The notes beneath the pieces are model-generated. The model did no database searches. It had not been told where the DNA came from and saw only the letters and a program-made list of their open reading frames with translations. This document shows positions 1 to 8,874 of a DNA stretch of 36,384 bases, in pieces (positions within the stretch are counted from its first letter, which is position 1; each line of letters starts with the position of its first letter). The translations under genes were made by a program, and so were the position numbers. Source of the stretch: Sporosarcina psychrophila. GTDB taxonomy: Bacteria > Bacillota > Bacilli > Bacillales_A > Planococcaceae. Location: NCBI GenBank assembly GCA_020742515.1, contig DYWT01000237.1, positions 1 through 36,384 on the forward strand, written 5' to 3'.

Positions 1-205
1 ATCAACAGGAGATTTAAAAATAAAGATATGACTAACAATGACTTAACCTTTTTCAAACCTTGCACTTCCTATTCTTCAACTGATTTTCTTATGGATCGAA
101 CGTATTACAATATATCTATACCCACATTTTCAACAAGTCATGTTTTTTTCATCTACAATCCGAGTTCAATTTCCTCCGAAGACAGGCTCTTCTTCTAAGT
201 TTTTT

Positions 206-229
206 GAATTGTAGTGGTGACTGTCACCC
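206..229 (+). repeat. 24-bp inverted repeat, left copy (REP-like)
   Basis: The exact reverse complement of this 24-base segment lies at 6500-6523. Its core GGTGACTGTCACC is a 13-base palindrome with an unpaired centre. A related half-site, CTCTGTCAC, follows at about 238-246. The small palindromic core in noncoding DNA resembles a REP or mobile-element end; no transposase is present in the window. Confidence 0.7.
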
Positions 230-257
230 CCATTTGACTCTGTCACATTTTTTCAAA

Positions 258-300
258 ACAAAAACCGCGTACCTTCTTATCATAAAAGGCTTGCGGTTGA
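258..300 (-). terminator. Likely intrinsic terminator after LuxR gene 2
   Basis: On the minus strand AACCGC and GCGGTT pair across a loop, with extra imperfect pairing inside, and are followed by a T-rich tract (TTTTTGTTTTG). It lies about 50 bases past the stop of the minus-strand LuxR gene. The stem has internal mismatches. Confidence 0.5.
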
Positions 301-348
301 TTGAACGATGCTGGAACGGCAATGGTTTATAAACGGAAAAGCCCGCGG

Positions 349-2895
349 TTATTCACTTAGCAGTAAAATTGCTTGTGTCCTGGAATTCACATTAAGTTTT
401 TCATAGATGGAAGTTAAATAGACACGCACCGTTCCTTCTTTTAAAAAAAGTTGTTTCGCAATGTCACGGTTAGAAGCACCGCTTGCCAGCAATTGAATCA
501 CCTCTTGCTCGCGTGGCGTGAGTAAATCAAGAACATTATTCTGTCCTCTGCTTTCACTTAGCAAGTGTTCGACATAAGAAAGAGAAACGGTATCCCGTTG
601 TCCAAGTAAACCTTGTCGATGTGATTTCAAATATCGCTTCAATAAAGGGATAATTGTCGGTTCATCGATAAACGTCCGCAAATAGCCATATGGTTCTCCT
701 CGTACGATCGCTTCATGCAAGGCATACAATGCTTCGGCTTCATTCGATAACATTGAATAACAAAGCGCTTCGAGCACCGCTGATTCAATGATAGTTGTAA
801 CCTGCTCTTCCTCCAACGCTTGGATTTTCACACGGATGATCAACTGCAATGCATCTTCCGGCTGCCCCTTTTCCAATAAAATGCGAGCGTCCACTAGAGA
901 ACGAAACGGGTTCTCCAGTGCCAAGCCTCTGTTGTTTTTCATCGTAGTTTTGGCAAGTTCATTTTCTGCTTGAACCACTTTATTCTCCCGCAAGAAAAAC
1001 AATGCCTTCATAATATACAATGCATCTTTCCAATGTTGTGCATTCACTTTCTCCAGTTCATTATCCAACGCAGTATGGGCTTCCAGAAAATTCTTTTTCA
1101 AGGCATGAATTCGGCTTTCTAAAAATGCCATCGGAATAAAAAGACCGGGATCTTGAAACCGATTCCTAAAGGACATCGCCTTCTTTTGTTCCTCAGATGC
1201 TTCCTCCAAACGATTCCATTCATATAGTTTTTCAGCGCGAATTCCATAACTGTATCCTGCCATATTGAAATTTTCAAACGCGTCCGTACGAAATCCATTA
1301 AAGTAAAACATTTCATTTTCATCCAGGAGTAGCTTCCCTTTGGAACAAATAGTTGTACGGAAAAGCGACGACTCCGTCTGGTTATACTGGGTTGCGATTG
1401 CATCCCATACTGAATCTTCGGGTTTATTCGAATCCAGCCTTTGTTTAATTAACTTCAAAGCTTGTCCCATATCTCCTGTTCTCAAAATAATGAGATAAGC
1501 TTTGACGCCAAGAAAATCGTAAACAGCTCCTGAATACTCTGCTTTCCCCATCCATTGATCCATTTTGACTTGGGACTCCAAGTCAATAAGGATTCGATCC
1601 GCTTCTTCCAAGTTGTGTAAAGCTGCCAATGCAAATGCATACATCACCTTCATTTGCGGATTCACATCATAATAATTATCCAGCAACGTTCTGATCCAAC
1701 GAACAAACACTGTGAAACGTTCAGCAGTTAGAACGTCGATGATATTGGCCATAATCCATTCTTCCGCACGTCCATACATATGACCGTTTAAAGCATGTTC
1801 GATTGCGCAAATGAAATCGCCTTTTTCGTAAAGAATTAGAGCTACCTTTTCGTTCATCAATACAATAAAATCATCCGCATACCGATTTTCCAGCTCACTT
1901 CGCAATGTTTCGGTCAATAAATTATGGTAGCGGAATATGGGTTCTTTTTCGTGCAAGCGGATGATGAATAAACCCTTTTTTTCTAGCTCATGTAATCTTT
2001 CATGACTATCCGAACGACGTGTAAGTTTATCACAGATTTCAGGCGTTAATTGATCCAGTATTGACGTACAGAGGAGGAAAAAATGGCTGGATGGAGAAAG
2101 AGTTTCAAATACTTCCTTCATCAGAAACTCCGCCACAAAAGGATGACGGCCGTCAAATTGCGAAAAGTCCCCATCCCTTTCAGAATCGCTTGCCAACGAG
2201 AGACCCGCCAATTGCAGGCCTGCCGCCCACCCTTCTGTCACATCTACTACAGTTTGCAAATGATGTGCATGATCAAAAACTATATTCTGCTGTTCGTAGA
2301 ATTCCTTTCCTTCTTCATAAGTGAGGCGAAGCTGCTCAATTCCGATTTCCGAGAGCCAAGATTTCTCACGCCATTTTGCAAAGGGCAATGGCAAATCCAT
2401 CCGACTTGATAGACATACTTTCGTATTGCTCGGTAAATAATTCATAAACTGCTCCATCATCGCATGTATATTCGCATTCTCAATTAAATGATAGTCATCA
2501 ATGATAATCTGGATGTTTCCTGGCAACAAACTGATTTCATTCAATAAAGAGTCTATTAACTTCTCGGATGAAAAAGAAGACTGAGCATGGAACATAGATA
2601 GTATGCTTGAGGCTGTTGAACTGCGAAAACTAGCAAACACTGTATACGCTACGTACTCCCAAAAACGAAGGAGGTCATTATCTGTCACATCAACGGTGAA
2701 CCATGCAATGGGTCCCTCATGTTGTATTGCCCATTGACTGAGCATAGTCGTCTTTCCATAACCCGCCGGAGCGCGAACAAACAGAAGTTTCGACCGACTT
2801 CCCCGTTGCAAAAGTTGTGTTAACCGCTCTCTTTCCACTATCTTCCCCGTATTCATGGGTAACGTTATTTTTGACGTAAGCAAAACCCCTTGCAA
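349..2895 (-). CDS. MalT-like LuxR family ATP-dependent regulator (copy 2)
   Basis: Large STAND-type transcription activator of about 848 residues. The N-terminus has a Walker A motif APAGYGKTT near residue 45 and a Walker B-like IIIDDYHL. A long helical TPR-like middle follows, and the last 60 residues are a LuxR helix-turn-helix (LTPREQEVIQLL, then SNRDIAKQL). In this family an inducer plus ATP drives oligomerisation and promoter activation; the inducer here is unknown. The first possible start is a GTG at 2904, but it lies inside the AGGAGG ribosome binding site, so TTG at 2895, eight bases downstream, is chosen. It sits about 50 bases downstream of a same-strand paralogue and is probably co-transcribed with it. 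No obvious target operon is adjacent. Confidence 0.9.
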   Translation of the reverse strand: MQGVLLTSKITLPMNTGKIVERERLTQLLQRGSRSKLLFVRAPAGYGKTTMLSQWAIQHEGPIAWFTVDVTDNDLLRFWEYVAYTVFASFRSSTASSILSMFHAQSSFSSEKLIDSLLNEISLLPGNIQIIIDDYHLIENANIHAMMEQFMNYLPSNTKVCLSSRMDLPLPFAKWREKSWLSEIGIEQLRLTYEEGKEFYEQQNIVFDHAHHLQTVVDVTEGWAAGLQLAGLSLASDSERDGDFSQFDGRHPFVAEFLMKEVFETLSPSSHFFLLCTSILDQLTPEICDKLTRRSDSHERLHELEKKGLFIIRLHEKEPIFRYHNLLTETLRSELENRYADDFIVLMNEKVALILYEKGDFICAIEHALNGHMYGRAEEWIMANIIDVLTAERFTVFVRWIRTLLDNYYDVNPQMKVMYAFALAALHNLEEADRILIDLESQVKMDQWMGKAEYSGAVYDFLGVKAYLIILRTGDMGQALKLIKQRLDSNKPEDSVWDAIATQYNQTESSLFRTTICSKGKLLLDENEMFYFNGFRTDAFENFNMAGYSYGIRAEKLYEWNRLEEASEEQKKAMSFRNRFQDPGLFIPMAFLESRIHALKKNFLEAHTALDNELEKVNAQHWKDALYIMKALFFLRENKVVQAENELAKTTMKNNRGLALENPFRSLVDARILLEKGQPEDALQLIIRVKIQALEEEQVTTIIESAVLEALCYSMLSNEAEALYALHEAIVRGEPYGYLRTFIDEPTIIPLLKRYLKSHRQGLLGQRDTVSLSYVEHLLSESRGQNNVLDLLTPREQEVIQLLASGASNRDIAKQLFLKEGTVRVYLTSIYEKLNVNSRTQAILLLSE

Positions 2896-2948
2896 GATTT
2901 TCACCTCCTTCTCAATATCATCTCTGGCAAGCGCTTTTTAGTATCCTA

Positions 2949-5534
2949 TCATTTGATGACTTTTGAACGATCCGGCCATTCCCATTTATTCGCCAGCAAA
3001 ACCGCTTTTGTTCGTGAATCGACGCCTAGTTTACTATATACTTTCGATAAATAGACACGCACAGTTCCTTCTGATAAAAACAATTGACTGGCAATCTCAC
3101 TATTCGAGGCTCCTTTTACCAATAATTGCAATACATCCCGCTCTCGCGGTGTAAGCTTCTCTAGCATGGGGTTCCGGACGCTTTCACTCACTTCCTCCGC
3201 CGTCAATCGTTCCACATAATTAATCGGAACGGAATCCCACTCCGCATGAATCCCCTGTTGCCGTAGCTTTACATACTCTTTCAGTAAAGGTATAACGCGT
3301 ATTTCATTAAGGAATGTCCTTACATACCCGTATGGCGCTCCTTCTTTTAAAGCTTCATGCAACGCTGTCAATGCTGCTTCTTTGTCGGATAAATCCAGTT
3401 GGCACATTGCCTCAAGTACCCCAGCCTCCACGATTGTAGATATTTGCCGTTCTAGCAATGCTTTTTCTTTCACTCGTCCAACAACTTCCAGTGCTTCTTT
3501 TGCCTGCGCTTTAGCCAATAAAATACGTGTCTGTATTAACAACCAAAACTCTTGACCTGATTCAACTCTTTGATTATGTATTGCAGTTGATTGATAGAGT
3601 TCCAGTTCTGCTCGCAATGAATCCCCTTCGAGTAAATAGCAGTACGCTTTCATCGTTCGTAATGTACTAATCCAATAGCGTTCCTTTATCGTTTCCATTG
3701 CATAATCCAACAAGGCATGTGCTTCAATAAATTGTCCTTTTGTGGCGTAAATTCTTCCCTTCAGCAAGTACATCGGGACGATTAGACTAGGATCTTTAAA
3801 GCGATGACCGTATCGTAAGGCCTCTTCCAATACAATCGATGCTTCATATACACAATCTTTTTCGTATAAAGCCTCTGCCTGAACCGCATAGCTAAATCCC
3901 GTCATATTTTGCTCATTGAATTCGCTTTCCCTAAATAGGTCAAGAAAAGGCAGGACTTCTTTCACAGCCCATAGTTTCCCCTTCGAACCGAGGCTCGTCC
4001 GAAGCGTTTGTGGTTCGAACTGATTATATTGCATCGGAATATCGTCCCACCTAGAAATTACCCGGCCGATTTTCATTTGACTTAGGATAATGCCTATTGC
4101 ACGTTCAATATCCTCACAATTTGCAATCAAAACAAATGCTTTTACTGTCTCTAAAATATAGGCCATGCCTTGATAGTCATCTTTTTGTTTCCATTGTTCA
4201 TGCACTTGTCTGCACTCCAACTCCTCTATGAGTTGTTTGGCTTCTTCTATTGCATATATGTTTGTAAATGTAATGACGTTCATGATTAGCGTCTCTACAT
4301 TCACCCGATAATCCGTATCTCGCAATTGTTGCACCCACCGCATGAATGTCGTCGTTTGGCCTGATAAAAAGACTTCGAGAATATGAGCTGTAATCCATCT
4401 ATCTGCAACTTCATACAATTTCCCCGTTAGAGCAAGTTCAATCGCGGAAATAAAATCGCCTTGCTCCCGCAAAAGAATGGCTGTTTTCTTATAATTCAAC
4501 GAAATTTCTTGATCTGAATAGTGGTTTTTCATTTCTATTTGCAAAGCATCCGCAAATAAATGATGGTAACGAAAAATGGGCTCACTCGCATGAAGACGCG
4601 TGATGAATAGACCACTTCTCTCAAGCTCAAGCAAGACATTTTCACTATCCGTTCGATTTGTGAGAGTATTACAAATTCCGGGTTCAAGTTGATTCACTAG
4701 CGAAGTGCGGATAAGAAAGTCTTGTGTAGATAGGGGAAGCGATGCGAGGATTTCCTGAGAGAGAAACTCAATTAAAAACGGATGTGCACTGGAAATCAGG
4801 TCACTATTCCGTCCATCCGCTACAGTCATGCTCCCAGAAAGGCTCGTCAATTGAATGCCAGCCGCCCATCCCTCTGTCGTATCCAATACTTGTTGAACCG
4901 TTGCAACATCTCTAAGCATAAGCCCTCGTTTAGTATAGAAACGTTCCACTTCCTCATAAGTGAAGCGTAGCTGCTCCATGCCAATTTCTGTAATCCAACC
5001 TTTAACACGCCACTTGGCAATCGGGAGCGGCAATTTGGTTCGGCTAGTCATATACACCCGCACATTGCTTGGTAAATAGGTGATAAACCGGTCCAACATA
5101 TCATGAATCGATTGGTTGTCAATTAAATGATAATCTTCAATAACAATACGCAGTATTCTTGGAACGGATCCAATTTCATTTAAAAATGAGTCTATCAATA
5201 ATTCGATTGGGGAGTGACTATTAGATAAGGGAAATTGTGTTGTATCCGTTTCACTCATAAATGTTTCAGAAACGGTATAGATGACGTATTTCCAAAAGCG
5301 TATGGGATCATTATCAATGGCATCGACGGATAGCCAAGCAACTGGCTCATAGGATTGACCAAACCATTGACTAAGCATGGTTGTCTTACCATAACCTGCC
5401 GGCGCACGTACAATCGTTAATCTATTGGAACCGGCATATCGAAGTAAATCGGCCAATCGCTCACGCTCCACAGCTTCTGCAGCAACACGTGGAATTGCTG
5501 TTTTAGAATTCAAACTCGTCATTTGCACAGTCAT
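2949..5534 (-). CDS. MalT-like LuxR family ATP-dependent regulator (copy 1)
   Basis: Paralogue of the downstream gene with the same architecture and length (about 860 residues): Walker A APAGYGKTTMLSQW near residue 44, a Walker B-like segment IVIEDYHL, a TPR-like helical middle, and a C-terminal LuxR HTH (LTPRERDVLQLL, then GASNSEIASQL). The first acidic residue of the Walker B pair is Glu here and Asp in the paralogue. The ATG at 5534 is only two bases from the AGGGG ribosome binding site; GTG at 5528 (8-base spacing) or ATG at 5522 may be the true start. The pair looks like a tandem duplication that has since diverged. The ligand and target genes cannot be told from the sequence. Confidence 0.9.
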   Translation of the reverse strand: MTVQMTSLNSKTAIPRVAAEAVERERLADLLRYAGSNRLTIVRAPAGYGKTTMLSQWFGQSYEPVAWLSVDAIDNDPIRFWKYVIYTVSETFMSETDTTQFPLSNSHSPIELLIDSFLNEIGSVPRILRIVIEDYHLIDNQSIHDMLDRFITYLPSNVRVYMTSRTKLPLPIAKWRVKGWITEIGMEQLRFTYEEVERFYTKRGLMLRDVATVQQVLDTTEGWAAGIQLTSLSGSMTVADGRNSDLISSAHPFLIEFLSQEILASLPLSTQDFLIRTSLVNQLEPGICNTLTNRTDSENVLLELERSGLFITRLHASEPIFRYHHLFADALQIEMKNHYSDQEISLNYKKTAILLREQGDFISAIELALTGKLYEVADRWITAHILEVFLSGQTTTFMRWVQQLRDTDYRVNVETLIMNVITFTNIYAIEEAKQLIEELECRQVHEQWKQKDDYQGMAYILETVKAFVLIANCEDIERAIGIILSQMKIGRVISRWDDIPMQYNQFEPQTLRTSLGSKGKLWAVKEVLPFLDLFRESEFNEQNMTGFSYAVQAEALYEKDCVYEASIVLEEALRYGHRFKDPSLIVPMYLLKGRIYATKGQFIEAHALLDYAMETIKERYWISTLRTMKAYCYLLEGDSLRAELELYQSTAIHNQRVESGQEFWLLIQTRILLAKAQAKEALEVVGRVKEKALLERQISTIVEAGVLEAMCQLDLSDKEAALTALHEALKEGAPYGYVRTFLNEIRVIPLLKEYVKLRQQGIHAEWDSVPINYVERLTAEEVSESVRNPMLEKLTPRERDVLQLLVKGASNSEIASQLFLSEGTVRVYLSKVYSKLGVDSRTKAVLLANKWEWPDRSKVIK

Positions 5535-5978
5535 AGCCCCTTTTCGCCTTTTCTATATGCATCAATACTTCTACATTCTATTCGCATTCTCCTTTAATTT
5601 CAGGTTAATTTTACAGTTTTTTCATGGTTAGTAGTGAAAATGGTATGCCCTTGACCTTCCATACATTGAATTATGTCAACTATAAAAATACCCTAAAGTG
5701 ATCTTTACTTTTCAACCTGCCACTATCCACAGTTGAACTAGCACTCCAAACGAAAATAGTCTGCTAATCCAAAAGATATCATTGCCGTTATAACTGAACA
5801 TTGGACTACGTGTACCTGGGTATAGTTTTCCATAGTGCAGGCATCTGCTGACATGCAATAGTAGACATCAGGTTTTTATTGTCTAGTTATCTTTAAAACC
5901 CGTAGATTCAATACGTTAGCTTTCACTTTAAAGTTTCTGCCCCAAGTATTCCATCATCCCATATGGTACAATCTGTAT
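5535..5978. other. Divergent intergenic region, LuxR pair / vanZ-like
   Basis: This 444-base gap should hold the promoter of the LuxR pair and does hold the vanZ-like promoter (5964-5972). On the minus strand about 5710-5875 is open in one frame for some 50-60 codons (for example LYPGTRSPMFSYNGNDIF) without a start codon or recognised family. It could be a decayed gene or chance. Confidence 0.4.
5964..5972 (+). promoter_or_regulatory. Extended -10 promoter giving a leaderless vanZ-like mRNA
   Basis: TGGTACAAT is an extended -10 (TGn plus TACAAT, one mismatch to TATAAT). It ends six bases before the ATG at 5979, so transcription should start at or within a base of the start codon. No Shine-Dalgarno sequence precedes the ATG, and the -35 region is poor, as is common for extended -10 promoters. 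Confidence 0.6.
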
Positions 5979-6455
5979 ATGAAAAAACTCCTTATTTTGA
6001 CCATTCTACTAGGTATTTTATTCTTTTCTTCCGGGCAAACGCCTGAGCAGCAATCGCTCATTCCGACACTGGAAAAGTGGCTGCCCGGGGAGCCGCTTAA
6101 ATCATCCCTGTCTAATTTGCACGTGCCTTATTGGGGCAAAATGATTTCAATTGAGGAGCGGGGTTATTATCCCTTTGTTGAATTCCTTCTCAGAAAAGGC
6201 GCTCATTTCTTTACGTTTGGTTTTATCGCATCCGTCATCTACTTGATATTGCCTACACATACGTTTCGTCTACTGAACGCCACCTGGATTACGCTTTTAC
6301 TGGCCATCGGGGATGAATATCATCAGTCGTTGACAAGCGGAAGAACACCCACTCTTCAAGACGTTCTGCTCGATATGACAGGAGCTATTACATTCCTCCT
6401 CCTCTTAAGGCTGTTTTTATTGATGAAACGTCCCAAAAAAGCAAGAAAACGCTGA
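5979..6455 (+). CDS. VanZ family membrane protein
   Basis: 158 residues with hydrophobic segments at about 3-17, 76-92, 98-111 and 131-150. It carries the VanZ-family signatures: RKGAHF (72-77) before a membrane segment, and DEYHQ (112-116) followed by GRTPTLQDVLLDMTGA. VanZ in enterococci gives low-level teicoplanin resistance; most Bacillales homologues have no proven role, so resistance is not claimed. The gene appears leaderless: an extended -10 ends six bases before the ATG and no ribosome binding site is visible. It is divergent from the LuxR regulators, and its stop codon lies inside the terminator stem. Confidence 0.9.
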   Translation: MKKLLILTILLGILFFSSGQTPEQQSLIPTLEKWLPGEPLKSSLSNLHVPYWGKMISIEERGYYPFVEFLLRKGAHFFTFGFIASVIYLILPTHTFRLLNATWITLLLAIGDEYHQSLTSGRTPTLQDVLLDMTGAITFLLLLRLFLLMKRPKKARKR

Positions 6456-6482
6456 GATGTGCACAGCGGATTCTTGCTTTTT
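6436..6482 (+). terminator. Terminator overlapping the end of the vanZ-like gene
   Basis: AAAAAGCAAGAA (6436-6447) pairs with TTCTTGCTTTTT (6471-6482), with an inner CGCTG/CAGCG pairing. The left arm lies in the last codons of the vanZ-like gene. The A/T-rich outer arms could serve both strands. Confidence 0.85.
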
Positions 6483-6499
6483 GACGGGGGGCGGGACGA

Positions 6500-6523
6500 G
6501 GGTGACAGTCACCACTACAATTC
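6500..6523 (-). repeat. 24-bp inverted repeat, right copy (REP-like)
   Basis: Exact reverse complement of 206-229, sitting just after the vanZ-like terminator. The two copies face each other across about 6.3 kb holding the two LuxR genes and the vanZ-like gene. Confidence 0.7.
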
Positions 6524-6569
6524 TGGCACAATTTAAGATCTTCTAGTATCGAGCAAATGATAGCTCCCA

Positions 6570-7046
6570 TTACTCATCTTTATTAGCATACATAGTTTCA
6601 GTACTGTGGCTATAAAGTTCTATGATGTTCCCATACGGATCTTCACAATAGACTAAGTAATAGGGCTTCCCGTCCCATGTATTCCAGATTTCACTTTGTC
6701 TTTTTCCGCCTGTAGTTGCAATTTCTTCAGCTAGTTTCTCGATATCATCCGCTATTAAGCAAATATGAAAATAGCCTCCATAATCACTCGGTTTGTTATC
6801 TCTCATTTTTGGTTCCTGAAATTCAAAAAGTTCTATCCCTACTTGGTTATCTGATGTCATATGAGCATTCCGCATTTTCTTGATCTGTTCGCCAAGTAAG
6901 TCATTAGTCATATTATGTTTCTTCTCGTCTTTTGCTTGAAATGAATAGGGTCCTGCTATTAATTTAAATCCCAATACTTCTCCGTACCAGTTAATAGCAG
7001 ACTCCAAATCAGGTACAGCTAAACCAATATGTGTAATTGCTATCAT
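6570..7046 (-). CDS. VOC (glyoxalase/bleomycin resistance/dioxygenase) family protein
   Basis: 158 residues forming two beta-alpha-beta-beta-beta modules. His6 (THIGLAV), Glu72 (GIELFEF), His94 (YFHICL) and Glu143 (YGNIIELY) occupy the positions of the usual metal-binding quartet of glyoxalase I-like enzymes. The family covers glyoxalases, epimerases, dioxygenases and antibiotic-binding proteins, and the substrate here is not evident. The AGGAGG ribosome binding site lies eight bases before the ATG. The gene stands alone on the minus strand, convergent with the vanZ-like gene. Confidence 0.85.
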   Translation of the reverse strand: MIAITHIGLAVPDLESAINWYGEVLGFKLIAGPYSFQAKDEKKHNMTNDLLGEQIKKMRNAHMTSDNQVGIELFEFQEPKMRDNKPSDYGGYFHICLIADDIEKLAEEIATTGGKRQSEIWNTWDGKPYYLVYCEDPYGNIIELYSHSTETMYANKDE

Positions 7047-7481
7047 GTGAATCCCTCCTACACTATAACTTCCCTTTGCAGATTAGCGGCAAACAAGTTA
7101 CATGAAAGCCTTTCTGCCTCATCATCCGCTGTCGTTATTTCAGTTTGTAGTAAAACTGCATCTACATTTTTTTATTCGTTTAAAAGATAATATCCCGCTA
7201 ATTTCACATGCGCAATTGGACACTGAAAAAATCAGACGAAAATATACTTCAATTAAAAAAAGAGTAAACCTCTGAATGGTTTACTCTTTTTATACTTATA
7301 CGTAATTTCACTGAAAGTGGATATATGCGAGTCACGATTATGATACTTCGCCGAAACACAAAAGCATACAAAACATATTTGAACCCTAAACCCTGAAATC
7401 CAAACAAGATTCTCCTTTAATCCACCAATTTCAGGTGCTCTACTATACTTTCTAAATAGTATTTCCTCCATTTATTAAATA
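7047..7481. other. Intergenic region between VOC gene and brnQ
   Basis: Contains the brnQ terminator hairpin at 7257-7291. A 72-codon minus-strand reading frame at 7253-7471 starts next to the brnQ stop, runs through that hairpin and resembles no known protein, so it is not called. The promoter of the VOC gene should lie in 7060-7250 but is not clear. Confidence 0.5.
7257..7291 (-). terminator. Terminator downstream of brnQ
   Basis: Perfect 14-base inverted repeat: AAAAAGAGTAAACC (7257-7270) with GGTTTACTCTTTTT (7278-7291), seven-base loop. T-rich on both strands, so it may be bidirectional. It lies about 190 bases past the brnQ stop. Confidence 0.85.
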
Positions 7482-8834
7482 TTAACTGACCTTTTCACCG
7501 GCAATGTTAATTAATATGATTTGTTCTTTCCTTGATTTCGCTACAAGTAAGCCTATACAAAATCCAATTGCCCCTGTAACAATCCATCCTGCACCATTTT
7601 CAAATAATGGGATAAAACCGAACATGTTATTGATGGCTTCAGTTGCAATGTTCGCTTCTTTTAAAGCATCCAGAATCGCAACGAAACCTGCGCCTATCAC
7701 GGTTCCAACATATACCGATCTATGGCCATTAAACAAGTTATTCGCAAATATTAGAACAATTAAAGCGATCGCTAAAGGATAGAGTAAAAGCAAAATTGGT
7801 GATGCCAATGTCAAAATGGTAGTGAGACCAAAGTTTGTGATGCCTAAGCCTAAAACAGCAAATATGATCAACCACTTCTTATAAGATACAGAAGGAATAA
7901 TTCTTTCGAAATACTCGGAAACAGCCGCTAAACAAGCTACATTTGTTGTAATTCCCGTCAATAAAATGACTGTCCCTATGATATAGATGCCAATTTGTCC
8001 GAAAAGAACGATAGCACTTTGGGCTAACACTTCTCCTCCATTCTCTTTGTAACCAATTGGGTCTACGCTTGAAGCTCCTATCCATGCCATTGAAACTTGT
8101 AACGCTATCAATCCGAATACTGTGATTAACCCTGCTTTTATAAATAACTTGGAGACCTCTTTTTCAGACTTTATCCCCAAAGAGCTGATAGATTTAATAA
8201 AGATTCCACCAAATACAAAAGCTGCAAGAACGTCCATCGTATAGTATCCTTGAGTGAATCCTTTCAAGAATGCACCACTTATATAATCTCCTTTAGGCGG
8301 ACCAAAACTTCCCATAGGAGTAATAATTGACTTGGTAACTAATACTACTAATAATACGACAAATATAGGGGTTATAATCTTACCTAAGCGTTCCACAAAC
8401 TTTGTTGTATTCCATGAGAGTAAGACGGTTAGAATAATAAATAACAATGAAAAAATGAATAAATAGATCCCGCCGTTTGAGGTCGTTGGTACTAATGGAT
8501 TTATACCAATTTCATATACGACAGATGTTGTTCTTGGAATTACGTAAATTGGGCCAAGCGTTAAGAATAGTAATATGGAGAAAACCGTTGCAAAAAGGGG
8601 ATGAACCCTTCCAGCTAGTTTTTCCACAGTCCCTCCCCCACGAGTTAATGCGATAATTGCAAGCAGGACTAGCCCCACGCCTGTTATTAAGAATCCACCC
8701 ATCGCAATCCACGTATTTGTCCCGGCCTCTTGACCTAACATTGGTGCAAATATAACGTTTCCCGCTCCTAAGAACATGGCAAAAAGCATAAAACCGATTG
8801 CTAGTAATTGTGAAAAGGATACCTTTTTCTCCAT
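7482..8834 (-). CDS. brnQ: BrnQ-type amino-acid carrier (LIVCS family)
   Basis: 450 residues with about twelve hydrophobic segments. The N-terminus (FMLFAMFLGAGNVIFAPMLG) is typical of branched-chain amino-acid:cation symporters of the LIVCS family. These carriers import Leu/Ile/Val with Na+ or H+. Here the gene is last in an operon with proline racemase and proline dehydrogenase (40-base gap to the latter), so proline or a proline analogue is a plausible substrate; this is inferred from context only. AGGGGG lies nine bases before the ATG. A strong hairpin terminator follows. Confidence 0.88.
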   Translation of the reverse strand: MEKKVSFSQLLAIGFMLFAMFLGAGNVIFAPMLGQEAGTNTWIAMGGFLITGVGLVLLAIIALTRGGGTVEKLAGRVHPLFATVFSILLFLTLGPIYVIPRTTSVVYEIGINPLVPTTSNGGIYLFIFSLLFIILTVLLSWNTTKFVERLGKIITPIFVVLLVVLVTKSIITPMGSFGPPKGDYISGAFLKGFTQGYYTMDVLAAFVFGGIFIKSISSLGIKSEKEVSKLFIKAGLITVFGLIALQVSMAWIGASSVDPIGYKENGGEVLAQSAIVLFGQIGIYIIGTVILLTGITTNVACLAAVSEYFERIIPSVSYKKWLIIFAVLGLGITNFGLTTILTLASPILLLLYPLAIALIVLIFANNLFNGHRSVYVGTVIGAGFVAILDALKEANIATEAINNMFGFIPLFENGAGWIVTGAIGFCIGLLVAKSRKEQIILINIAGEKVS

Positions 8835-8874
8835 TCTTATATTCCCCCTATGTTTTAAAACCCATAAAAATTTC

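Larger units (their letters stand above)
1..348. other. Intergenic region at window start
   Basis: AT-rich sequence with no convincing gene. It holds one copy of a 24-bp sequence (206-229) repeated in inverse orientation at 6500-6523, and a minus-strand terminator-like hairpin near 258-300 that would end the LuxR transcript. Nothing else was recognised. Confidence 0.6.

Noticed and set aside
5979-6455. Glycopeptide resistance gene
   Set aside because: VanZ-family proteins are common in Bacillales without vanHAX genes; no other resistance genes of that type are present.
7253-7471. 72-residue minus-strand frame after brnQ
   Set aside because: It crosses a perfect terminator stem and matches no family.
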